64,000 bases of DNA, taken from contig NZ_AP024643.1 of assembly GCF_019977195.1 (NCBI RefSeq), forward strand, positions 1,054,001 to 1,118,000, read 5' to 3'. The translations under genes were made by a program, and so were the position numbers. Numbering within the stretch: the first letter of the stretch is position 1; every line of letters begins with the position of its first letter. Source of the stretch: Arthrobacter sp. StoSoilA2. GTDB lineage: Bacteria; Actinomycetota; Actinomycetes; Actinomycetales; Micrococcaceae. Below the pieces are notes generated by a model that was given only the letters and a program-made list of their open reading frames with translations, searched no databases and had not been told where the DNA came from. Shown piece by piece: positions 35,299-42,917 of the stretch.

Positions 35299-36039
35299 TT
35301 AGCGCTGTACGAGTGTCATTTCAAAGCTGTAGGAATCGGCGCGGTAAACGTGGTGTCCGGTTTCAACCATGCGTCCGGTATCGTCCACCGCGGTGCGTTC
35401 CATGGTGACCAAGGCTGATCCGACCTCGGCTTCGAGGAGTGGGGCCTGGTAGTCATTGGCGATCATGGCGCCGATGCGCTGGGATGCCAATCGGAAGTTC
35501 ACGCCACCGCGGCGAAGGATGGAATAGAGTCCCTCGCTGGAGAGCTGGGCTTCATCCATGCTGGTGATGTCGTCACGGACCCAGTTCTCCATGAGCGCCA
35601 GGGGTTTGCCGCCAACTTTGCGGAGACGGGTGAAGTGGTAGACCTTTGACCCGGGCGGCAGCTGAAGCGCGGTGAGCGTTGCGGCGTCGGCCTCCACGTG
35701 GGAGAAGCTAAGCACGTCCGTGGTGGGCTTCTTGCCGTTGTTACTGAGGTCATCAAAAAGGCTGGAGAGCTCCAGTGGCCGCCGGACCTGGCTTGAAACA
35801 ACCTGCGTTCCCACGCCGCGCTTACGGACCAGGAGGCCCGAGCGGACCAGTTCGTCCATGGCCTTTCGCATGGTGGGGCGGGACAGATTGAGCTGTGCAG
35901 CAAGGTCGATCTCGTTGTCCAACCGGCTGCCCGGCTCCAGGACGCCGCTGTGGATGGCGGCTTCGATTCCCTGGACCACTTGGTGATAGAGCGGCACCGG
36001 GGACGAACGGTCGATGCTGAGGCTGAGTTGGTTCGCCAC
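35299..36039 (-). CDS. GntR-family regulator (HutC/UTRA type), likely iol repressor
   Basis: The 246-residue regulator has an N-terminal winged helix (VPLYHQVVQGIEAAIHSGVL, then NLSRPTMRKAMDELVRSGLL and RKRGVGTQVV) and a C-terminal UTRA effector domain (VYHFTRLRKVGGKPLALMEN, ALVTMERTAVDDTGRMVETG). UTRA domains bind small carbohydrate-type effectors; here an inositol intermediate is likely. It sits within the iol cluster, is divergent from the ABC importer, and its own promoter holds GTATGTCC/GGACATAC half-sites. TGWCAGGACA sites before the other units are its probable operators, by inference. Confidence 0.85.
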   Translation of the reverse strand: MANQLSLSIDRSSPVPLYHQVVQGIEAAIHSGVLEPGSRLDNEIDLAAQLNLSRPTMRKAMDELVRSGLLVRKRGVGTQVVSSQVRRPLELSSLFDDLSNNGKKPTTDVLSFSHVEADAATLTALQLPPGSKVYHFTRLRKVGGKPLALMENWVRDDITSMDEAQLSSEGLYSILRRGGVNFRLASQRIGAMIANDYQAPLLEAEVGSALVTMERTAVDDTGRMVETGHHVYRADSYSFEMTLVQR

Positions 36040-36100
36040 TGGTTTCTCCTAGCCTGCGGAAGCCCGGCCGGGAAAAGCAGTATCCCGGCCGGATGGATGA

Positions 36101-36134
36101 GTATGTCCGCTCATGTTCTCTTGATAGGACATAC
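36101..36134. promoter_or_regulatory. Operator-like inverted repeat in the GntR-gene promoter
   Basis: GTATGTCC (36101-36108) and GGACATAC (36127-36134) are perfect inverted repeats 18 bp apart. The right half lies in TTGATAGGACATAC, which matches the TGWCAGGACA motif with one change. The site lies 60-95 bp upstream of the regulator start, consistent with autoregulation. The whole divergent gap (36040-36348, 309 bp) holds this site, a second site at 36239, the promoters of both units, and no gene. Confidence 0.5.
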
Positions 36135-36238
36135 TGCCTTTTTCTGATAATAGCAGCCGGGCTGTGCTGGTCAAGGAAGTGGCTTCAGGCCCTGCCGCGG
36201 TGACATCTACTCGAGGAGCTTACGTTAAAACATCCTAA

Positions 36239-36283
36239 TGTCAGGACAAAGTATTGACAAAGTGTGAGACGAGTCACCATGAT
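36239..36283 (+). promoter_or_regulatory. Operator-like site and promoter of the sugar ABC importer
   Basis: TGTCAGGACA (36239-36248) is an exact TGTC-NN-GACA repeat. Directly after it lies a -35 TTGACA (36254-36259) and, 18 bp on, a -10-like CATGAT (36278-36283). A repressor here would occlude the -35 region of the importer operon. Confidence 0.55.
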
Positions 36284-36348
36284 CGAGGTAGCAGGCGATC
36301 CGGGCACGAGTCCCCGGACGCCCGAAGCTGACATCAAAGGAGATAACG

Positions 36349-37344
36349 GTGGCAAAATTCTCGTGGCGCAAAGCGGCGGTCGTCGCAGCAGTGGTTCCAT
36401 TGGTGGCCCTGAGCGCCTGTTCGAGCCAGGGCGGAAAACCGGCAGATTCCGGGGGAGGTGCAGCCGCCGGGCAGGTGGCCAGCACGGCGCGCATCAAAGT
36501 AGCCCTTATTACGCATGCGGCGGCCGGGGACACGTTCTGGGATATTGTCCGCAAGGGCGCAGAAGAAGCATCGAGCAAGGACAACGTAGAACTCCTGTAC
36601 ACAAGCGATCCCGAAGCCGGACGCCAGGCCCAGCTTGTTCAGCAGGCCATCGACCAGAAGGTGGACGGCATTGCTGTCACGCTGGCAACCCCGGACGCCT
36701 TGAAGGATGTCCTGAAAAAGGCCACCGCTGCGGGCATCCCGGTTGTGAGCCTGAACGCCGGTGAATCCGTTTCCAGCCAGCTGGGCGCTTTCACCCACTT
36801 CGGATCGAACGAGCAGCTTGCAGGCGAAGCGGTGGGCACCCGCCTCGCTGCAGAAGGCTACAAGCACCCCGTTTGCGTCATCCAGCAGCAGGGCCACGTC
36901 GGCCTGGAAGCGCGCTGCGCCGGCGTGAAAGCAAAGGTGCCGGCAACGGAAATCCTCTACGTCGATGGCAAGGACATGACCGCGGTCCAGTCGACGGCTA
37001 CAGCGAAACTCCAGGCGTCCAAAGATGCCGATGTGATCATCGGTCTTGGCGCCCCCATCACCCTCACCCTGCTCAAGTCCGTCACTGACGCAGGCAGTTC
37101 GGCCAAGGTGGCCAGCTTCGACCTCAATGCCGATCTCGCCCAGAAGATCGTTGACGGCCAAGTGATCTTCACCGTTGACCAGCAGCCATGGCTTCAGGGC
37201 TACATGTCTGTCGATGCCCTGTGGCAGGCAAAGCGCGGCGGCTTCAAGATCGGCGGCGGCCAGCCTGTTCTGACCGGGCCAACCATCGTGGACAAGACCA
37301 ACGCCTCAGATGTCCTCAAGTTCGCCCAGCAGGGCGTCCGCTAG
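36349..37344 (+). CDS. Sugar (likely inositol) ABC transporter, substrate-binding lipoprotein
   Basis: The 331-residue protein has a lipoprotein signal ending in the lipobox LSAC (residues ~21-24), then a type I periplasmic binding fold of the ribose/xylose/inositol group: IKVALITHAAAGDTFWDIVR, VDGIAVTLATPDALKDVL, AAGIPVVSLNAGE, VASFDLNADLAQKIVDG, IFTVDQQPWLQGYMSVDALW. It captures the sugar outside the cell for the permease encoded next. GTG 36349 has AAAGGAGAT just upstream. Its place between iolB/gntR and the second iol set, and the shared operator, point to an inositol or closely related cyclitol. Confidence 0.85.
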   Translation: MAKFSWRKAAVVAAVVPLVALSACSSQGGKPADSGGGAAAGQVASTARIKVALITHAAAGDTFWDIVRKGAEEASSKDNVELLYTSDPEAGRQAQLVQQAIDQKVDGIAVTLATPDALKDVLKKATAAGIPVVSLNAGESVSSQLGAFTHFGSNEQLAGEAVGTRLAAEGYKHPVCVIQQQGHVGLEARCAGVKAKVPATEILYVDGKDMTAVQSTATAKLQASKDADVIIGLGAPITLTLLKSVTDAGSSAKVASFDLNADLAQKIVDGQVIFTVDQQPWLQGYMSVDALWQAKRGGFKIGGGQPVLTGPTIVDKTNASDVLKFAQQGVR

Positions 37345-37408
37345 ATCCAGGCATCCGGCTGCGCGGCGGGGAACCGTCGCGCAGCCTGACCAACAAGGAG
37401 TCATTCCT

Positions 37409-38467
37409 ATGGCAAATACAACAACTCTGCCGCCGGCGGGGGCCAAGGCCCCTGGCGACGAACGGGTCGGACGCCGTAGTCCGATCCAAAAGTTCCTGGC
37501 GAGACCCGAGGTCGGTGCACTGGTCGGAGCCGTAGTTCTTTTCATTTTCTTCGCCTCCGTTTCCCAGACGTTCACGCAACCGAACGCGCTGGCCACCGTG
37601 CTCTACGGTTCATCGACCATTGGCATCATGGCAGTAGGGGTTTCCCTGTTGATGATCGGCGGTGAGTTCGACCTTTCCACAGGTGTGGCCGTGATCTCCT
37701 CCGCCCTCACCGCCTCGCTCTTCAGCTGGAACTTCTCACTGAATGCATGGGTTGGTGTCACGTTGGCACTGGTTGTCTCGCTGGGCATTGGATTCATCAA
37801 CGGCTGGATTCTCGTCAAGACCAAACTTCCGAGCTTCATCGTCACCCTGGCGACCTTCCTCATGCTGACAGGCCTCAATCTGGCACTCACCCGCCTTATC
37901 GGCGGAAGCGTCTCCTCGCCGTCGATCTCCAAGCTGGACGGGTTCGAATCGGCACGGGCGGTCTTCGCCTCCTCCATCAGCATCGGCGGAGTGGAAGTCA
38001 AGATCACGGTGTTCTTCTGGATCATCCTGGTGGCAGTGGCATCGTGGATCCTATTGCGCACCCGCGTAGGCAACTGGATCTTCGCCGTGGGCGGCGACGC
38101 CAATGCTGCCCGCGCCGTTGGTGTCCCGGTGACCAAGACCAAGATCGGCCTCTTTATGGCTGTTGGTTTCTGCGGCTGGATCCTGGGCATGCACAACCTC
38201 TTTGCTTTCGATGCTGTGCAGTCCGGTGAAGGTGTTGGCAACGAGTTCCTCTACATCATTGCTGCAGTCATCGGTGGGTGCCTCCTGACAGGCGGCTACG
38301 GCTCGGCCGTAGGTGGCGCTATCGGTGCCTTCATCTTTGGCATGGCCAACAAGGGCATCGTGTACGCACAATGGAATCCAGACTGGTTCAAGTTCTTCCT
38401 GGGCTTGATGCTCCTGCTGGCCACCATCGTGAACCTGATCGTCAAGCGCCGGGCAGAGCTCAAGTAA
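37409..38467 (+). CDS. Sugar (likely inositol) ABC transporter, permease
   Basis: A 352-residue membrane protein of the RbsC/IatP-type permease family with about ten helices. VGALVGAVVLFIFFASVSQT opens the membrane part; MIGGEFDLSTGVAVI, TKLPSFIVTLATFLMLTGLN, GNWIFAVGGDANAARAVGVP (the coupling region) and IIAAVIGGCLLTGGYGSAVG are family motifs. A polar N-terminal extension of ~30 residues precedes the first helix. ATG 37409 with AAGGAG upstream is the start; the longer frame to 37310 overlaps the binding-protein gene. It forms the channel with the ATPase encoded 13 bp downstream. Confidence 0.9.
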   Translation: MANTTTLPPAGAKAPGDERVGRRSPIQKFLARPEVGALVGAVVLFIFFASVSQTFTQPNALATVLYGSSTIGIMAVGVSLLMIGGEFDLSTGVAVISSALTASLFSWNFSLNAWVGVTLALVVSLGIGFINGWILVKTKLPSFIVTLATFLMLTGLNLALTRLIGGSVSSPSISKLDGFESARAVFASSISIGGVEVKITVFFWIILVAVASWILLRTRVGNWIFAVGGDANAARAVGVPVTKTKIGLFMAVGFCGWILGMHNLFAFDAVQSGEGVGNEFLYIIAAVIGGCLLTGGYGSAVGGAIGAFIFGMANKGIVYAQWNPDWFKFFLGLMLLLATIVNLIVKRRAELK

Positions 38468-38480
38468 AGGGGCCGGAACA

Positions 38481-39407
38481 ATGAACACACAACAGATCGA
38501 CCAGCAGACATTGCTGAAAAACGAGAAGGACCCGTTGACGCACACACCCGTGCACCTGCTTTCGCTCGAGGGAGTAGGCAAGCACTACGGCAACATCATC
38601 GCCCTGCGCGATGTAACCATGGCGGTGGACAACGGCCGGGTCACCTGCGTCCTGGGAGACAATGGCGCCGGAAAGTCAACGCTGATCAAGATCATCGCGG
38701 GCCTGCACCAGCACGACGAAGGCACCTTGCAGGTGATGGGCGATGACCGGAAGTTCAACTCACCAAGGGACGCCCTCGACGCCGGTATCGCCACCGTGTA
38801 TCAAGACCTGGCCGTGGTTCCACTGATGCCCATCTGGCGGAACTTCTTCCTTGGCTCGGAACTGATCAGCGGATTCGGTCCGTTCAAGAGCATGGATGTC
38901 CAGAAGATGAAGGACATCACGCTGAAGGAACTGGCCGAGATGGGAATCGACCTCCGCGACGTTGACCAGCCTATCGGCCAGCTCTCGGGCGGCGAACGCC
39001 AGTGTGTCGCCATCGCCCGGGCCGTGTACTTCGGCGCGAAGGTGCTGATCCTGGATGAGCCCACAGCCGCCCTTGGCGTGAAGCAGTCCGGCGTGGTGCT
39101 TCGGTACATCCTGCAGGCCCGCGACCGCGGCCTCGGCGTCATCTTCATTACCCACAACCCGCACCACGCCTTCCCTGTGGGGGACCGCTTCCTGCTGCTC
39201 AAGCGGGGCAGGTCGATCGGCTATTACGACAAGAAGGACATCACCTTGGATGAGCTGACGGCCCAAATGGCCGGCGGTGCAGAGCTGGCGGAGTTGGCCC
39301 ATGAGCTGGAGCAGCTCGGCGGGCATTCCGATGCGCTTGAAGAGGTCAAGGCCGAAGTGGCGGGTGTGGCTGATGCTGCCCCGGAGGGTGCCACGAAGCG
39401 GCACTAG
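38481..39407 (+). CDS. Sugar (likely inositol) ABC transporter, ATP-binding protein
   Basis: A 308-residue single-domain ABC ATPase: Walker A GDNGAGKSTLIKIIAG near residue 59, Q-loop VYQDLAVVPLMPIWRNFFLG, signature LSGGERQCVAIARAVYFG, Walker B VLILDEPTAALGVKQ, H-loop ITHNPHHAFPVGDRF. Many sugar importers of this family have a duplicated ATPase (about 500 residues); here a single domain is encoded and must dimerise, as in the FrcA type. The C-terminal 50 residues are an acidic, Ala/Glu-rich tail. It is the last gene of the importer operon. Confidence 0.9.
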   Translation: MNTQQIDQQTLLKNEKDPLTHTPVHLLSLEGVGKHYGNIIALRDVTMAVDNGRVTCVLGDNGAGKSTLIKIIAGLHQHDEGTLQVMGDDRKFNSPRDALDAGIATVYQDLAVVPLMPIWRNFFLGSELISGFGPFKSMDVQKMKDITLKELAEMGIDLRDVDQPIGQLSGGERQCVAIARAVYFGAKVLILDEPTAALGVKQSGVVLRYILQARDRGLGVIFITHNPHHAFPVGDRFLLLKRGRSIGYYDKKDITLDELTAQMAGGAELAELAHELEQLGGHSDALEEVKAEVAGVADAAPEGATKRH

Positions 39408-39426
39408 GCTTGTTCGGCGGACTTCT

Positions 39427-39452
39427 GCCCGGAGCGCCTGATGGCTCCGGGC
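39427..39452. terminator. Hairpin between convergent importer and lacI-type genes
   Basis: GCCCGGAGC (39427-39435) pairs perfectly with GCTCCGGGC (39444-39452). It fills the 64-bp gap between the two stop codons. There is no T-run, so efficiency as an intrinsic terminator is uncertain. Confidence 0.6.
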
Positions 39453-39471
39453 GGAGTCGTGTCCGGTTCCC

Positions 39472-40473
39472 TTAGTGAACCGCCGACGTCGTGCCGCGAA
39501 GTACAAGCGTTGGCTCAATGAGCTTCCGCTCCGGCTCCAGCGTTGGATCTTCGATACGGGCCAGCAGCCTTCGCGCTGCGTCCACGCCCACAAGGTCGCT
39601 TCGGTTATCGATGGACGTGAGGTCCAGGAAGCGCGACTTGGCCAACGGGGAGTTGTCGTAACCGATCACCGAAATGTCGTTGGGGACTGAAAGTCTGCGG
39701 GCCTTGATGGCGGCGAAAGCGCCGAGCGCCATGGTGTCGTTGGCGGCGAAGATCGCTGTGGTGGCCGGGTAGTGGTCCAGAAGCCAACAGGCGGAGCCGT
39801 ATCCGTCTTCTTCCGACGTTCCTGCAGACTCGCCGATGACGACTTCGACGCCGGCAGCCTTCAGGGCGCGTTGGTAACCGGCGCGCCGGTGTGCGGACGC
39901 GCCGTCGGACCCTGAAAGGTGGCCGATGCGGCTGTGGCCCAGCCCCAGCAGGTGGTCCGCTGCCATGGAGCCCCCGCGGTCGTCGTCGTTGGTTATCAGG
40001 TCCGCACCTGTCGGGATGCCCTTCCGCCATCCGGCAACCACGGTGGGGACCCACGTCCTGGTGAGCATGGACTCGCTGGGTTCGGCCGCAACGACCAGGG
40101 CATCCACGTGCATGGCCAGCAGGCCGTCCGTCGCTTCCTTGATGCGGTTCTCTCCTGGCCGCGAGTCCGCGAGCATGACCTGGTAGCCGAGGTCTGAAAG
40201 AACCGATTCCATCCCACGGAGGAGGTCTACAAACCAGAGATTCCGGTAATCGTCGATCACCAGGCCAATGCTCTTGGTGCGGTTGCTGGCGAGGGTTGTG
40301 GCAGCGCGGCTGGGCCGGTAGCCAAGATCGTGGATGGCCTTTTGGACGGCGTCCCGACGCTTTTCGCTGATCTTCCCCGGGTCCTTGAGGAACAAGGAAA
40401 CCAACGACGGCGAGACTCCGGCCTGGGTGGCGACGTCGTAGAGGGTGGGGCGTCGGGTCTGTGCGCTGTTCAA
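39472..40473 (-). CDS. LacI-family transcriptional regulator
   Basis: The 333-residue regulator begins with the LacI helix-turn-helix and hinge (PTLYDVATQAGVSPSLVSLF, DLGYRPSRAATTLASNRTKS) followed by a sugar-binding core (SIGLVIDDYRNLWFVDLLRG, GSMAADHLLGLGHSRIGHLS, AIFAANDTMALGAFAAIKAR, ISVIGYDNSPLAKSRFLDLT). It is divergent from the Gfo/Idh gene at 40633, and a perfect 14-bp palindrome with the central CG typical of LacI operators lies between them at 40570. It probably represses that set, responding to a sugar or cyclitol. Confidence 0.9.
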   Translation of the reverse strand: MNSAQTRRPTLYDVATQAGVSPSLVSLFLKDPGKISEKRRDAVQKAIHDLGYRPSRAATTLASNRTKSIGLVIDDYRNLWFVDLLRGMESVLSDLGYQVMLADSRPGENRIKEATDGLLAMHVDALVVAAEPSESMLTRTWVPTVVAGWRKGIPTGADLITNDDDRGGSMAADHLLGLGHSRIGHLSGSDGASAHRRAGYQRALKAAGVEVVIGESAGTSEEDGYGSACWLLDHYPATTAIFAANDTMALGAFAAIKARRLSVPNDISVIGYDNSPLAKSRFLDLTSIDNRSDLVGVDAARRLLARIEDPTLEPERKLIEPTLVLRGTTSAVH

Positions 40474-40523
40474 CGGAATCGGTGTGCCTTTCTTGTCTGT
40501 CCTTGAGGATAGTCGGTTAAGGA

Positions 40524-40552
40524 TTGACAGGACATATAGACATGGCTACGCT
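40524..40552 (+). promoter_or_regulatory. Promoter with GntR-type operator-like site before the distal set
   Basis: TGACAGGACA (40525-40534) overlaps a perfect -35 TTGACA (40524-40529); a -10-like TACGCT (40547-40552) follows after 17 bp. It matches the sites before iolC and the third dehydrogenase gene. Confidence 0.5.
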
Positions 40553-40569
40553 CAAACCCGGTGCAAAAA

Positions 40570-40583
40570 TTGTAGCGCTACAA
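40570..40583. promoter_or_regulatory. LacI-type operator
   Basis: TTGTAGCGCTACAA is a perfect 14-bp palindrome with the central CG typical of LacI/GalR-family operators. It lies 18 bp after the -10-like TACGCT of the distal oxidoreductase promoter and about 97 bp upstream of the divergent lacI-type start codon. Confidence 0.7.
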
Positions 40584-40632
40584 AATGCCGTCCAGCGCCC
40601 CGCGCGGCGGCGAAATTTCAAAGGAGAAATCA

Positions 40633-41820
40633 ATGGCTGAAAGCCTCGGCGTCGCCGTCATCGGTGCAGGCATGGCGGGCAAAGCCCACGCTGCTGCATA
40701 CCGCACGGCATCTGCCCTCTACAGCCCCGTGCTGCCCCCGGTCCGCCTGGTCTCGATCGGTGACGTCAACGCCGAATTCGGTTCCCTCGCTGCCCGCCGT
40801 TTCGGGTACGAACGCAACGACACGTCATGGCAGGCCATCGCAGAAGCCGACGACATCGACGTCGTCAGCGTGGTCATCGCCAACTCGCTGCACCGCGAAG
40901 TGGTGGAAGGCCTGCTTGCTGCCGGCAAACACGTTCTCTGCGAAAAGCCCCTCAGTGACACGTTGGAAGACGCCCGCGCCATGGCTGACGCTGCCCGCGC
41001 TGCTGAAACCCGTGGAACACTGGCCCGTATCGGCTTCACGTTCCGCCGGACTCCGGGCATCGCTTACATCCGTGACCTGATCCGCAGTGGCGTCCTGGGT
41101 AATGTCCTGCACTTCAGTGGCCGGTACTGGACCGACTACGGCTTTAGCCCTTCGGCTCCCATGAGCTGGCGCTACAAGGGCGGCCCCGGCTCCGGTGCGC
41201 TTGCCGACGTCGGAAGTCACCTGACGTATGTCTCCGAATTCCTGTGCGGCGACATCAAATCCATCAGCGGTGGCCGGCTCGCCACGGCGATCGACAAGCG
41301 GCCCCTGCCTCTCGCGGCCGTCATGGGCCACGACCACGTTGCCGTCAGCGACACGTTCGAGGCCGTCGAGAACGACGACTACGCGGCCTTCAATGCAGAG
41401 TTCGCGAATGGTGCTGGAAGCTTCGAAGTTTCCCGCGTCGCAGCCGGTCACGCCAACGGCCTCCAGTTCGAGGTCTTCTGCGAGAACGGCGCCGCCAAGT
41501 TCGACCAGCGCCGGCCGTCCGAAATCCAGCTGTTCCTCAACGATGGTTCCGGAAATGAAAACGGCTACCGTCAAGTCAGCCTCGGCCCCGGCCACCCCTA
41601 CATCGCCGGCGGCCTCGCCATGGACGCCCCGGAAGTTGGCTTCGGCCAGAACGACGCCTTCGGCTACCAGGCACGGGCATTCCTCGAAGAGGTCGCAGGC
41701 CTCAACGAAGAATCATCCCTGCCCCGCTGCGCCACCTTTGACGAAGGTGTCCGCAACATGGAACTCCTCGGAGCCGTCACCGAATCCGCCCTTAACAACG
41801 GAAAGAAGATCACGCTATGA
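40633..41820 (+). CDS. Gfo/Idh/MocA-family oxidoreductase
   Basis: A 395-residue NAD(P)-dependent dehydrogenase. The Rossmann motif VAVIGAGMAGKAHAAAYRTA lies near residue 8, the catalytic lysine in LCEKPLSDT near residue 103, and the substrate-side His/Asp in GALADVGSHLTYVSEFLCGD near residue 195. The longer C-terminal domain sets it apart from the inositol 2-dehydrogenase at 32430 and fits subgroups acting on sugars or other cyclitols. ATG 40633 with AAGGAG ten bases upstream is the start. It overlaps the next gene by 4 bp (ATGA) and is likely under both the LacI and GntR regulators. Confidence 0.87.
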   Translation: MAESLGVAVIGAGMAGKAHAAAYRTASALYSPVLPPVRLVSIGDVNAEFGSLAARRFGYERNDTSWQAIAEADDIDVVSVVIANSLHREVVEGLLAAGKHVLCEKPLSDTLEDARAMADAARAAETRGTLARIGFTFRRTPGIAYIRDLIRSGVLGNVLHFSGRYWTDYGFSPSAPMSWRYKGGPGSGALADVGSHLTYVSEFLCGDIKSISGGRLATAIDKRPLPLAAVMGHDHVAVSDTFEAVENDDYAAFNAEFANGAGSFEVSRVAAGHANGLQFEVFCENGAAKFDQRRPSEIQLFLNDGSGNENGYRQVSLGPGHPYIAGGLAMDAPEVGFGQNDAFGYQARAFLEEVAGLNEESSLPRCATFDEGVRNMELLGAVTESALNNGKKITL

Positions 41821-42836
41821 AGCTCGGCGTCTACAACGCGATCCTGCACGACCGTCCGCTCCCGGAAGCACTGAAGGTCATTGCCGATCTGGGCCTCACG
41901 GGCATCGAGGTCAACACCGGCGGGTTCCTGGCTGCCGTGCACGTCCCCACTTTTGACCAGATCCTGGAAAGCGACGCTGCGCGCGACGACTACCTGGCGA
42001 TCTTCGAGGGCACCGGCGTTTCCATTGCGGGACTGAACTGCAACGGCAACCCGCTGCACCCCAAGCGGGAAATCGGTGAGAAGCATGCTGAAGACATCCG
42101 CCGCTCCATTCGTTTGGCCCACCGCCTCGGCCAAAACCGCGTGGTCACCATGTCCGGCCTGCCCGGTGGCGAGCCTGACGCCACCACCGTCAACTGGGTG
42201 GTCAACGCCTGGAACTCTGCGGCCCTGGATGTGCTCGACTACCAGTGGAGTCTTGCTGCGGAGTTCTGGAAGGAAACCGACCGCCTCGCTGCCGATCACG
42301 ACGTCAAGGTGGCGCTGGAACTGCACCCGCAGAACATCGTCTTCAACACGGCCGATGTCTACAAGCTGATCGAGCTCACCGGCGCCACCCACGTGGGCGT
42401 TGAACTGGACGCTTCCCACCTGTTCTGGCAGCAGATGGACCCGGTGGCCGTGGTCCGTGAACTCGGGCCTCTCGTGTTGCAGGCCGCGGCGAAGGACGTC
42501 CGCGTAAACACGGAGAACGCCGCGCTCTACGGCGTGTTGGACAACAGCTTCCGCCGGCTCTCACCGGATGAGCCCCGCACCAATCTGGGCGGCGACGAGT
42601 GGGCCAACGAATGGCCCAGGAACTCCGCCTGGGACTTTGTTGCCTTGGGCCGCGGGCACGACACAGCGTTTTGGACCGAGTTCCTCCGTGCCCTTTACGA
42701 GGTGGACCCCAACATGCTGGTCAACATCGAACACGAGGACGTTTCCCTTGGCCGCATCGAAGGACTTGAAGTTGCGGCAAAGGTCCTTAAGGAAGCCGAC
42801 GCGGCACTGAACGCTTCTGCCGCTAATGTCATTTGA
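41817..42836 (+). CDS. Sugar phosphate isomerase/epimerase (AP endonuclease 2-like TIM barrel)
   Basis: A 339-residue TIM-barrel protein, MKLGVYNAILHDRPLPEALK, with metal-site strands GLTGIEVNTGG, VALELHPQNIVFN, VGVELDASHLFWQQMDP, LQAAAKDVRVN and VNIEHEDVSLG supplying Glu, His and Asp ligands. This resembles epimerases and dehydratases that follow Gfo/Idh dehydrogenases in sugar and cyclitol pathways. The 4-bp overlap with the upstream dehydrogenase indicates a shared pathway: the dehydrogenase makes a ketone and this protein epimerises or isomerises it. The exact substrate is unknown. Confidence 0.82.
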   Translation: MKLGVYNAILHDRPLPEALKVIADLGLTGIEVNTGGFLAAVHVPTFDQILESDAARDDYLAIFEGTGVSIAGLNCNGNPLHPKREIGEKHAEDIRRSIRLAHRLGQNRVVTMSGLPGGEPDATTVNWVVNAWNSAALDVLDYQWSLAAEFWKETDRLAADHDVKVALELHPQNIVFNTADVYKLIELTGATHVGVELDASHLFWQQMDPVAVVRELGPLVLQAAAKDVRVNTENAALYGVLDNSFRRLSPDEPRTNLGGDEWANEWPRNSAWDFVALGRGHDTAFWTEFLRALYEVDPNMLVNIEHEDVSLGRIEGLEVAAKVLKEADAALNASAANVI

Positions 42837-42860
42837 CAGGACAAACTGACAAGGTTTAGT
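42833..42860 (+). promoter_or_regulatory. Promoter with GntR-type operator-like site before the third dehydrogenase gene
   Basis: TGACAGGACA (42834-42843) overlaps a perfect -35 TTGACA (42833-42838); a -10-like TTTAGT (42855-42860) follows at 16-bp spacing. The site begins inside the stop codon of the upstream TIM-barrel gene, so the last gene has its own regulated promoter. Confidence 0.5.
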
Positions 42861-42917
42861 GTCACCTCAAGAATCCCTCTTAAGACTCAACTTCTGCTGC
42901 ACTGACGGAGACAGATA

